This document shows, in pieces, positions 34,082-41,423 of a DNA stretch of 64,000 nt. A program made the translations under genes and the position numbers. This stretch comes from Saccharopolyspora gloriosae. Lineage in GTDB: Bacteria; Actinomycetota; Actinomycetes; Mycobacteriales; Pseudonocardiaceae. Every line of letters starts with the position of its first letter. Position 1 is the first letter of the stretch. The notes beneath the pieces are model-generated. The model was not told the DNA's origin. It did not search any database and saw only the letters and a list, made by a program, of their open reading frames with translations. Location: the NCBI RefSeq assembly GCF_014203325.1, contig NZ_JACHIV010000001.1:3039501-3103500 (forward strand), read 5' to 3'.

Positions 34082-35737
34082 TCAGCCCTGCAAGTCCAAG
34101 ATCGCGTAACCGAACCCCGGCACCGTGATCACCTCACCCTCCACCCGCACACCGCTGTCCTCGACCGGACGAGCCCCGGCCAACCGCTCATCGGCCACCG
34201 TCACCGCCGCCTCCTCCCGCCGCGGATTCGCGGTGACCAGGAAACGACCACCGCGCAGGTACGTCAGCGGATAACCGTCGGAGAACACCTCCACACCGGC
34301 CTGCGTGCCGAGCTCCGGATGCTGCTTGCGCAACGCCAGCAGCCGCCGCACGAAGTGCAGCAACGAACCAGGATCGTCCCGCTGCGCCTGCACGTTCGGC
34401 CGATCCTCGGACGGATCGATCGGGATGTAGAGGTCCTCGGCCGCAGCGCTGGAGAACCCGGCGTTCGGACCGTCGTTCCACTGCATCGGCGTGCGGTTGC
34501 GCTGACGACCCGCACTGCCCTCGACCTCCGGGAGGTCCTCGATCATCCGCATCCCGATCTCCTCGCCGTAGTACAGCGAAGGCACCGTCGGCCAGGTCAG
34601 CAGGAACGCGAACGCGACGGGCAGCTCCTCCGGCGTGCGCACCCCGTCGTTGAGCCGGTTCGCGCTGTCGTGGTTGGCCGTCGGCAGCATGATGCGCCCC
34701 GGCCCGATCTTCTCCGTCGCCGTCGTGAAGGCGTCCACGAAGATCTTCGCCGTCCCGGTGCCCTCAGCACCGAAGAACGGGTTCTCGTGCCACAACGACT
34801 TCCACGGCGCCCCATCACCAGGACCGTTGACCGGCAGGTAGAAGTCCGCGTCGAAACCGGCCGGCACCGACGTCTCCGGGTCGCCCCACTCGGAGATGAG
34901 CACCGCCTCCGGGTGGCTCTGCGCGACCCGCTCGCGCAGCTCGCCCCACAACCTGCTCGTCTCCACCCAGCCCGGGTCGTCCTTGACCAGCGTGGCCGCC
35001 AGATCGCACCGGAACCCCGAGATGCCCAGCCGCAGCCAGTGGTCCATCACCTGGAAGATCGCCTCGCGGTTGCGCCGCGGCCCCTCGTCGTCGACGCCCT
35101 GGCGCCACGGCTCCGCCGGATCCATCCGCGCGTAGCCGTAGTTGATCGCCGGCTGGGTGTCGTAGTAGTTCTTGCGGAACGCGCCCTGGCGCGGACCGGG
35201 GGAGGCCACGAACTCCTCCGGCAGCGAACCGTCCTCCGGCAGCTGCTCCGGCGTCGCCCAGATGTAGTTGTGGTCCTGGTCGTTCTGCAACGAATCCAAG
35301 AACCACGGGTGCTGGTCGGAGGTGTGGCCCGCGACCAGGTCGAACAGCACCCGCATGCCGCGCCGGCCCGCCTGCTCCACCAGCTCCGCCACGTCCTGCT
35401 CGTCGCCGTAGCGCGGGTGCACGCCCGTGTAGTCGGAGATGTCGTAGCCCGCATCGGTCAGCGGCGACGGGAACACCGGGTTCACCCAGATCGCGCCGAC
35501 ACCCAGCCACTGCAGGTGGTCCAGGTGCTCGATGATGCCGCGCAGGTCGCCGATGCCGTTGCCGTCGGTGTCGGCGAAGCTCTGCGGGTAGAGCTGGTAG
35601 AGCACCGAGTCGGCCAGCCACGAGGGCGTGCCCCCGGCCGCGGACGCTCCCGGCGCGCCGAGCACGGAGGGCGCGAACGCCACCCCCGTCAGCGCCGCAC
35701 CCGTCCCGAGCATGAACGATCGCCTGGACACCACCAT
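34082..35737 (-). CDS. Tat-exported GH13 alpha-glucosidase-like hydrolase
   Basis: 551 residues from ATG 35737. Residues 1-35 are a Tat signal peptide with VVSRRSFMLG. The mature protein is a GH13 (alpha/beta)8 barrel: region I DLVAGHTSDQHPWF (G where the family usually has N), region II nucleophile Asp in GFRCDLAA, region III acid Glu in LISEWGDP, and region IV TANHDSAN. The pattern is of the oligoglucosidase/trehalose-synthase branch, but it is folded before export and acts outside the membrane. Promoter carries the same operator as the bicupin operon and the symporter. Confidence 0.9.
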   Translation of the reverse strand: MVVSRRSFMLGTGAALTGVAFAPSVLGAPGASAAGGTPSWLADSVLYQLYPQSFADTDGNGIGDLRGIIEHLDHLQWLGVGAIWVNPVFPSPLTDAGYDISDYTGVHPRYGDEQDVAELVEQAGRRGMRVLFDLVAGHTSDQHPWFLDSLQNDQDHNYIWATPEQLPEDGSLPEEFVASPGPRQGAFRKNYYDTQPAINYGYARMDPAEPWRQGVDDEGPRRNREAIFQVMDHWLRLGISGFRCDLAATLVKDDPGWVETSRLWGELRERVAQSHPEAVLISEWGDPETSVPAGFDADFYLPVNGPGDGAPWKSLWHENPFFGAEGTGTAKIFVDAFTTATEKIGPGRIMLPTANHDSANRLNDGVRTPEELPVAFAFLLTWPTVPSLYYGEEIGMRMIEDLPEVEGSAGRQRNRTPMQWNDGPNAGFSSAAAEDLYIPIDPSEDRPNVQAQRDDPGSLLHFVRRLLALRKQHPELGTQAGVEVFSDGYPLTYLRGGRFLVTANPRREEAAVTVADERLAGARPVEDSGVRVEGEVITVPGFGYAILDLQG

Positions 35738-35763
35738 GTGACCCACTCCCGCCGATCAGCAGT

Positions 35764-35777
35764 TGACTACGTATGCA
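35764..35777. promoter_or_regulatory. LacI-type operator O3 (glycosidase promoter)
   Basis: TGACTACGTATGCA, identical to O1 over 14 of 14 bases, 26 bases upstream of the GH13 start codon. A weaker palindromic AATGTACGCATT follows at 35788-35799 and might be a second half-strength site. Confidence 0.78.
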
Positions 35778-35950
35778 GAGTGGATCAATGTACGCATTCC
35801 GCGGCCGGAGCGGAACACGCGGCGCGAAGTCCGTCCCACCGATCCGCACCGGCTCCGCCGCGCGGAGCAACGCCGCTGGGGGAGCAGGACCATGCTTCCC
35901 CACGCGGACCACCCCGGAAGGGGCTTGTCCGGAACTCGAAACGGCCCGGC

Positions 35951-36268
35951 TCAGTCCTGGGCGAGAACGGCGGCCAGCAGCCCGGGGAAGCGCTGCTCGA
36001 ACTCCGGGCGCAGCGAATGCCAGCAGCGGGTGCCTTCCGGCCGGATGAAAACCACGCCGGCGCCGCGCAGCGTCGTGAAGTGGTGGCTCAACGTCGACTG
36101 CGAGACCTGCACCTCGAACTGCGCTCCCTGGTGCTCCTCGCCGTCGCTGAGCCCGCGCACGATCGCGAGCCGGACGGGATCGCCCAGCGCGGACAGGGCC
36201 TTGGCCAGCGGGACGTCGTCGAGTTTCGGGTGGTCGAGTCGGCGCACGCCGAGAAGTGTAGCGTTCAT
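35951..36268 (-). CDS. ArsR/SmtB-family transcriptional regulator
   Basis: 105 residues from ATG 36268. Winged-helix repressor: KALSALGDPVRLAIVRGL, recognition helix FEVQVSQSTLSHHFTTLRGAGVV. It lacks the CxC metal box on the recognition helix, so it need not sense metal. Divergent from an NmrA-family gene across a perfect palindrome, the pattern of a small redox-responsive pair. Confidence 0.92.
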   Translation of the reverse strand: MNATLLGVRRLDHPKLDDVPLAKALSALGDPVRLAIVRGLSDGEEHQGAQFEVQVSQSTLSHHFTTLRGAGVVFIRPEGTRCWHSLRPEFEQRFPGLLAAVLAQD

Positions 36269-36280
36269 CTATGTTCGACG

Positions 36281-36292
36281 TTCATCGATGAA
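36281..36292. promoter_or_regulatory. ArsR operator palindrome
   Basis: TTCATCGATGAA, a perfect 12-bp palindrome, with an extra TTCATC half-site at 36265-36270. Lies between the ArsR (-) and NmrA (+) starts and therefore can control both. Confidence 0.7.
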
Positions 36293-36304
36293 AGTAGGCC
36301 GTTG

Positions 36305-37170
36305 ATGCTCTTGCTCACGGGAGCCACCGGAACCATCGGCGGAGCCCTCGCCCGCCTGCTCGCCGACCACGACGTGCCGTTCCGCGCCCTGGTGCGCCGC
36401 GAAGGCGTCACCATCCCCGGAGCCGACGTCGTCCTCGGCGACCTCGACGACCCCGCGACCCTGCCCGCGGCGTTCGACGGCGTCGACCAGCTCTTCCTCA
36501 ACACCGCCGGGCCCTACCCGGAGGAGGAGCCGGTCATCGCCCAGCAGCGCGCCGCGATCGACGCCGCCGCGGCCGCCGGGGTCGAACACGTCGTGAAGAT
36601 CTCCGCGGTGGGCACGCGGACCGGCGGCCCCATGCCGTTCGGCACCCACGCCACGATCGAAGCCCACCTCGCGAACTCCGGGCTCGCCGCGACAGTGCTG
36701 CGGCCCAACACCGTCATGCAGAACCTCGTGCGCGGGATCTCGAGCGTCACCCCCGAAGGCCGGTTCTTCGAACCCTTCGGCGGGAAGATCGCTCACGTCG
36801 ACGCCCGCGACGTCGCCGACAGCGCCTTCGCGGTGCTCACCGGCGCGGCGCCCAGGGGAGGGGCGCACGACCTCACCGGCCCTGAGGCGCTGACCGCGCC
36901 GGAACTGGCCGCCGTGCTCTCGACGACCCTGGACCGCGAGATCGAGCTCGTGCAGCCCGGACTCGACGAGCTCGCGCCGATCATGATCGGCCGGAGTCGT
37001 ACGTGCGGCACTTCGTCGAGCTCGCGGGACTCGTGACCGAGGGCGCGCTCGCTCAGGTCACCACCTCGGTCGCCGACCTCACCGGGAAACCGCCGCGGTC
37101 GATCGAGGCGTTCCTCGCCGAGCACCGCGAGCAGCTGCTGGCCCCGGTGAAGTCGTACTTCGAGGTGTAG
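36305..37170 (+). pseudogene. NmrA-family NAD(P)-binding protein, frameshifted near the C-terminus
   Basis: The intact part starts at ATG 36305 with LLLTGATGTIGGALARLL and NTAGPYPEEEPV and runs in frame to a premature stop at 37036. From about 36991 the -1 frame continues the same protein: PESYVRHFVELAGLVTEGAL, TGKPPRSIEAFL, to a stop at 37170. One base appears to be missing near 36985-36993 (GATCGGCCGGAG), so the 36305-37036 product carries a foreign tail. The gene is divergent from ArsR, and its product would be a quinone- or redox-type oxidoreductase. Sequencing error or recent mutation cannot be separated. Confidence 0.8.
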
Positions 37171-37204
37171 GCGCGGGGAGGGGAAGCGCGGCCTGATCTC
37201 CATT

Positions 37205-37232
37205 ACTTGACATAATGTAGATTATCGGCACT
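37205..37232 (-). other. dif: XerCD recombination site dif
   Basis: On the minus strand this 28-bp site reads XerC arm AGTGCCGATAA, 6-base spacer TCTACA, XerD arm TTATGTCAAGT. The E. coli site has arms GGTGCGCATAA and TTATGTTAAAT around TGTATA, so 9 of 11 bases match in each arm, with the same spacing. It lies in intergenic DNA next to a change in G/C strand bias. XerC/XerD resolve chromosome dimers here at the terminus. Confidence 0.88.
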
Positions 37233-38121
37233 TCGTCGACCTGGGGTCATCGGGGCGAGAGGGGCTGAAATCCGCCTGTCGGCCGCACCGGACGACCGTT
37301 CCGACGACGGCCGTCCGGCAGGGCTCGGGCGACCGTCGAGGCGCCGGCGCCGGCTCGGCTGCGGCGTGCCGTTCGTCCGCGACGGCGGGCGCCGCGGCGG
37401 ACGTCGTGCGAGCCGGACCGCCATGGCGCCGGACTGTGAGCGTCGCCGTGAGCGCCCAAGTGCGCCGTCGTGCCGCTCCGGCCCGGATACCCCACTTGAC
37501 CTGCGCGTCCCCTTGCCCTTCCTATTTCCGTCACAGTGACGTTTCTCTACGTTCGCAGGGGCTGTGGAGCACTGGCGGGCAAGGCGTTCCGGCGCCGCTG
37601 AAGATCCACAAGGACGTCGTGGATCAAGGACCGGCGGCGCCGACGAGCCGTCCAAGTGAGCAATCCGGCACCACGGCGTGATCGCGATGCCGAGGCGCGA
37701 ACGTCGAAGCGCGAAACAGGTGCCGTGGCGATGGAGTACCGGCAGCGGCGAACAGGTCCCCCGGGCGGGAGCCCCTCATCCCCTTCTCCATTTGATGGAT
37801 AATCAACGTTATCCACCAATCCACATTGATCAACTTTGAGAGGTGTCCGCGCTCGCCGCCCAGGTCGACCACGCCGGGCTCCCCGATCTCCGGCAGCCGG
37901 CGAGGCCGCCATCGCCAGCACTCCTCGCCCGCCCAGACCGCCTTTCCCAGCCCCGACGGTCGCCCTGACAGCTCTTCGCCGCCTCCGCTCCCCTCTCCCC
38001 GACCTCCGCCCGGCTCTCGCCGGTGTCCCCTGTTCGGGGGTTGGCGTTCCTCGCGCAGGGGGTGTAGCGATCTCGTGGCTCCGGGTACTCCCTCACCAGT
38101 CCACTGCAGGGAGGTCGAGGG
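37233..38121. other. Terminus-proximal noncoding region with palindromes
   Basis: Nearly 900 bases with no convincing gene: open frames are Arg/Pro-rich and one only translates the dif site. Notable sequences are CGTCAC-A-GTGACG at 37529-37541, preceded by TTGACC at 37496-37501, and an A/T-rich 37790-37833 patch holding TGGATAA-TCAACG-TTATCCA (37796-37815) and TTGATCAA. Low gene density around dif is common. Confidence 0.55.
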
Positions 38122-38382
38122 ATGCTGCCCAGGCACGAACGTCGCCGTATCGCGGAGATCGAGAAGGGCCTGAGCTTGCAGGACCCTGATTTCGCCCATC
38201 GCCTGCGGGAAGCGGAGCTGCCGGAGAGGTCCCGGCCGGGCGTGCGGGTGGTGCTGGGCATCGTGGCGGTGGTGGTCGCGGTGCTGTGCATGCTGCTCGG
38301 CGAGGTCGCCGGGTTCCTGCTCACGGGCCTGCTGGCGACGCTGCTGCTGGCGGGCGGCGGCTGGCGGTTGTTGACCGCCTGA
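38122..38382 (+). CDS. DUF3040 family membrane protein
   Basis: 86 residues from ATG 38122, with GGGAGG upstream. N-terminal RRIAEIEKGLSLQDPDFAHRLRE matches the DUF3040 start, followed by two close hydrophobic helices (VVLGIVAVVVAVLCMLLG and VAGFLLTGLLATLLLAGG). Actinobacteria-specific membrane protein of unknown function. Confidence 0.87.
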   Translation: MLPRHERRRIAEIEKGLSLQDPDFAHRLREAELPERSRPGVRVVLGIVAVVVAVLCMLLGEVAGFLLTGLLATLLLAGGGWRLLTA

Positions 38383-38393
38383 CCCCGCGCCGT

Positions 38394-38702
38394 TCAGGGG
38401 CGCCAGCGCGCGCGGTAGCCGGGCCGGTCGGAGTAGGGCAGGCCGAGCAGGGCGCGGGTGGTGCAGCCGCGCTCGTCCTCCGGCGGGTAGGTCTGGCCGA
38501 GCTCGTCGCAGGGGCCGTTGCCTGCGCCGCAGTGCTGGTGCAGCCGCAGCAGGCGGGTCTTGAGCTCGCATTCGCGGAACCCGCGGAACACGCTGCCGCC
38601 GCAGCGGGCGGTGGTGCCCGCCTCCATGTCCTCGCGTGCCCAGCGCAGCAGTTCCAGGTCGATGTCGATCTGGCGCCGCAGGAACTCGGCGAAGCGGTTC
38701 AT
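38394..38702 (-). CDS. DUF6221 family protein
   Basis: 102 residues from ATG 38702 (a GTG at 38705 adds one), with GGGGGACA upstream. Fits DUF6221: an N-terminal helix MNRFAEFLRRQIDIDLELLRW, then Cys/His-rich ECELKTRLLRLHQHC and ending with TTRALLGLPYSDRPGYRARWRP. Found mostly in actinomycetes and their phages; function unknown. The several cysteines might bind a metal. Confidence 0.8.
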   Translation of the reverse strand: MNRFAEFLRRQIDIDLELLRWAREDMEAGTTARCGGSVFRGFRECELKTRLLRLHQHCGAGNGPCDELGQTYPPEDERGCTTRALLGLPYSDRPGYRARWRP

Positions 38703-38811
38703 CACTGTCCCCCACCGCTGGTGCGCGGCGTCGCCCGCCGTGCGGGGCCGGGTATCGGCCCGCTCCGAGGGGGACGCGGTGGGCGGTGCGGCGTGACGTG
38801 AGGCGGGGCGT

Positions 38812-39627
38812 TCATGTTGCGGTGTGGGCCCATCCGAGCAGTCGGCGGGCTTTGGCGCAGTCGTAGAAGCCGCGGTTGCCGGGGAGGTCGCCGCGCAGTT
38901 CGACGTCGGGCCAGTGGTGCCGGGCGAGGTCGAGCGACGGCTGGTCGCTGATGGTGTCGGGGGCGACGATGTTGATCGCCTCGTGTCCCTGCCAGGTGGC
39001 GTGCAGGACGGCTTCGAAGGCGCGGCCGACCTCGTCGGCGCGCACGTATCCCCACAGGTGGTTGATGGCCATGGTGGAGTCGGCGGGGCCGAGCCGGGTG
39101 CGGGCGGTGTCGCGGGATTCGGTGACGCCGTGCAGGCGCAGGCTGGCGATGGTCATGCGGGGGTGGCGGCGGGCGACGCTGTCGGCTTGGGCTTCGGCGA
39201 TCCACTTCGAGAGGCTGTAGGGGTCTTCGTTGTAGGTGGGGTGCTGTTCGTCGACGGGGAATCGGTCGTAGCGGGCTCGTCGGCTGAAGGCTCCGCCGAG
39301 GGCGTTGATGCTGGATGCGAGCGCGACGGTGGTGATGCCGCATTCGACGGCGGCGTGCAGCGCGTTGTAGCCGGCGACGACGTTGGTGTTGTGCACGGTG
39401 GGTGCGTCGGCGGCGTGCGGGTTGGGGATGCCCGCGAGGTGGATGAGGGCGTCGGTGCCGTCGAGGGCGTCGCGTAGTCGCGGGTAGTCGCAGGCGTCGG
39501 CGATGACCACGTCGGGGTCGGTCGTGGCGATGCGGTCGATGGGGCGGGTCCGGTGCCCGGCGTGGGCCAGGGCTGCGACGACCGCGCGTCCGACGACGCC
39601 TTGCGCGCCGGTGACTGCCACGAACAC
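38812..39627 (-). CDS. NAD-dependent epimerase/dehydratase
   Basis: 271 residues from GTG 39627 (GGAGGTAA upstream). Extended-SDR protein: FVAVTGAQGVVGRAVVAAL binds NAD, and the catalytic pair is in YNEDPYSLSKWIAE (YxxxK) with VALASSINALG. Acts on a nucleotide sugar or uronate. The divergent promoter region contains a TCACCCCAC/GTGGGTGA inverted repeat. Substrate unknown. Confidence 0.87.
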   Translation of the reverse strand: MFVAVTGAQGVVGRAVVAALAHAGHRTRPIDRIATTDPDVVIADACDYPRLRDALDGTDALIHLAGIPNPHAADAPTVHNTNVVAGYNALHAAVECGITTVALASSINALGGAFSRRARYDRFPVDEQHPTYNEDPYSLSKWIAEAQADSVARRHPRMTIASLRLHGVTESRDTARTRLGPADSTMAINHLWGYVRADEVGRAFEAVLHATWQGHEAINIVAPDTISDQPSLDLARHHWPDVELRGDLPGNRGFYDCAKARRLLGWAHTAT

Positions 39628-39824
39628 GGGTTACCTCCGCGGGTTCTGGGGTGACCGTCCGACGGTACCCATCGGCGGGTGTGAAGATCACCCCACAACA
39701 TCACGGTGGGTGAGCAACGGTTGATGGCGGGTTTTAGCCAGGAATTCACATCGTGTGGGTGCTGCGGGCACGCTGCGGTTCTTAGGTTCACCAGCACGAT
39801 CGAGAACCGCACTGGGAGGAATTC

Positions 39825-40940
39825 ATGTCGCGTCATCCTGAACTGGCCCGCCGCGCGCTGTTGAGCGCCGGGCTCGCCGTGACCGCTGCGGGGGCGCTGG
39901 GGGCGCCCGCGGTCGCGGCGGGTTCGCGTTCCGCGCGCGGGTTCGCGGCGCCGTCGATCTCGGGTACGGGGGCGTGGGACGCCCGCAGTGCCAACGGGAG
40001 CATCGATGTTCTCGATTCGAAGCCCAGCAAGATCATCGTGCATCACACGGCGACGGGGAACAGTTCCGACACGTCGCAGTCGCACGCGTTCGCGTTGTCC
40101 CGGCAGATCCAGGACTTCCACATGGACTCCAACGGCTGGATCGACACGGGGCAGAACTTCACCAACAGCCGGGGCGGGCATCTGACCGAGGGCAGGCACA
40201 AGAGCCTCGCGGCGTTGCAGGGCGGTTCGCAGCACGTGCTGGGTGCGCATGCGGGTGAGCAGAACGACGTGGCGCTGGGGATCGAGAACGAGGGCACCTA
40301 CACGGATGCGTCGGTTCCGGGCGCGTTGTGGGAGTCGTTGGTGGAGTTGTGCTCGTACATGGTGTCGCAGTACGGCATCGAGGCGGGCGCGATCTACGGG
40401 CATCGGGATTTCATGTCGACGGCGTGCCCTGGTGATGTGCTCTACGCGCGGTTGCCGGATCTGCGGTCGGCGGTGGGTTCGGCGACGGGCGGTGCGGTGG
40501 TGCAGCCCGTGGTGTGGCCGTTGCTGCGTCCGGGGGCGGCGGGTCCGGTGGTGTCGGCGTTGCAGTTGTTGCTGCGTGCGCGGGGTGCGGGTGAGGTGGT
40601 GGTCAACGGGGTGTTCGATGCGGTGACCGGGGATGCGGTGGCGCGGTTCCGGCGTGAGCGGGGTGTCGCGGGGCCGTCGTGCTATGCGTCGCGGGTGGCT
40701 GAGCCGGATGTGTTCGGCGGGTCGGATTGGGCGCGGTTGGTGCCGGTGCTGGGGGTGGATGCGTCGGGTGATGCGGTGCGGGCGGTGCAGGTGTTGTTGA
40801 CGGCGCGGGGTGCGCATTCCGGTGAGCGGGATCGGTTCGGGTTGCGCACTGCGGGGTCGGTGCGGGAGTTCCAGGCGTCTCGGGGGTTGCGGGTGAGCGG
40901 GGTGTGCGATCGCGAGACGTGGTTGCGGTTGTTGGGGTGA
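39825..40940 (+). CDS. Secreted N-acetylmuramoyl-L-alanine amidase with two peptidoglycan-binding domains
   Basis: 371 residues from ATG 39825 (GGGAGGAA upstream). Tat-like signal to about residue 32 (RRALLSAGLAVTAAGALG). Amidase_2/PGRP domain (about 55-215) keeps its zinc ligands in KIIVHHTATGN, GHRDFMSTACPGD and the LGAHAGEQND strand. Two PG_binding_1 repeats follow (about 230-280 and 300-370: GPVVSALQLLLRARG and GDAVRAVQVLLTARG). Cuts peptidoglycan stem peptides outside the cell. A strong terminator follows. Confidence 0.93.
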   Translation: MSRHPELARRALLSAGLAVTAAGALGAPAVAAGSRSARGFAAPSISGTGAWDARSANGSIDVLDSKPSKIIVHHTATGNSSDTSQSHAFALSRQIQDFHMDSNGWIDTGQNFTNSRGGHLTEGRHKSLAALQGGSQHVLGAHAGEQNDVALGIENEGTYTDASVPGALWESLVELCSYMVSQYGIEAGAIYGHRDFMSTACPGDVLYARLPDLRSAVGSATGGAVVQPVVWPLLRPGAAGPVVSALQLLLRARGAGEVVVNGVFDAVTGDAVARFRRERGVAGPSCYASRVAEPDVFGGSDWARLVPVLGVDASGDAVRAVQVLLTARGAHSGERDRFGLRTAGSVREFQASRGLRVSGVCDRETWLRLLG

Positions 40941-40948
40941 TGTGGGGC

Positions 40949-40994
40949 GGGGATCGTCCGAGCCGATGTGGCGGCTCGGACGATCCCCGTTTTT
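40949..40994 (+). terminator. Intrinsic terminator after the amidase
   Basis: 17-bp perfect stem GGGGATCGTCCGAGCCG (40949-40965) / CGGCTCGGACGATCCCC (40972-40988) with a 6-base loop, followed by GTTTTTT. The clearest rho-independent terminator in the window. Confidence 0.95.
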
Positions 40995-41377
40995 TCTTTC
41001 GCGCCGTCGGTGCGGGACCGGCGGCACCGGTGCGCTGGTGTCGGCCCGCCGGGGCGGGTCGGGTGCGCACCGGCAATCATGCGCACTTCGGTGTTGCGGG
41101 GCGCGGCGGCGATCAGAGGAGCGGGCGGTGTTTCACCCGGCTGTGCCGGGTTGTGCCGTGGGGTGTTACCGGGCCGGGGGACGTGGTGTCGTGTCCTGGT
41201 CCGGTGGGTGGCGGGTGTCTCCGGTGCTGGGGAATCTTTCATCGCGGGGTCGGTTTCGGCAATGGTCCGTTCGGTCGAGGAATGGTGTGGTTGGTCTTTT
41301 CCGGGTGGCGTTCGGTTGATTTCGCTGGTTCGGGGCAACCGTCGGCCGGGTCGGGTGCGGGTGGTGGAAATGCGGGA
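40995..41377. other. Intergenic DNA between amidase and mannosidase
   Basis: About 380 G/T-rich bases with no supported gene. It holds nothing recognisable other than the second terminator hairpin that follows it. A short noncoding RNA ending at that hairpin cannot be excluded. Confidence 0.35.
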
Positions 41378-41419
41378 GTCCGCATTCGCGTGGTGCGGCG
41401 AATGCGGACGCCTCTTTTT
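41378..41419 (+). terminator. Hairpin with U-tract ahead of the mannosidase stop
   Basis: GTCCGCATTCGC (41378-41389) / GCGAATGCGGAC (41398-41409) is a perfect 12-bp stem, followed on the + strand by GCCTCTTTTT. The U-tract orientation says it ends a + strand transcript, although it may also end the mannosidase mRNA. Confidence 0.75.
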
Positions 41420-41423
41420 CGGG

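Noticed and set aside
33885-34109. 74-residue + strand ORF between symporter and glycosidase
   Set aside because: Overlaps the operator and promoter DNA and has a biased, non-conserved composition.
37203-37655. 150-residue minus-strand ORF ending ADNLHYVK
   Set aside because: The ending is merely the translation of the dif site; the rest is low complexity.
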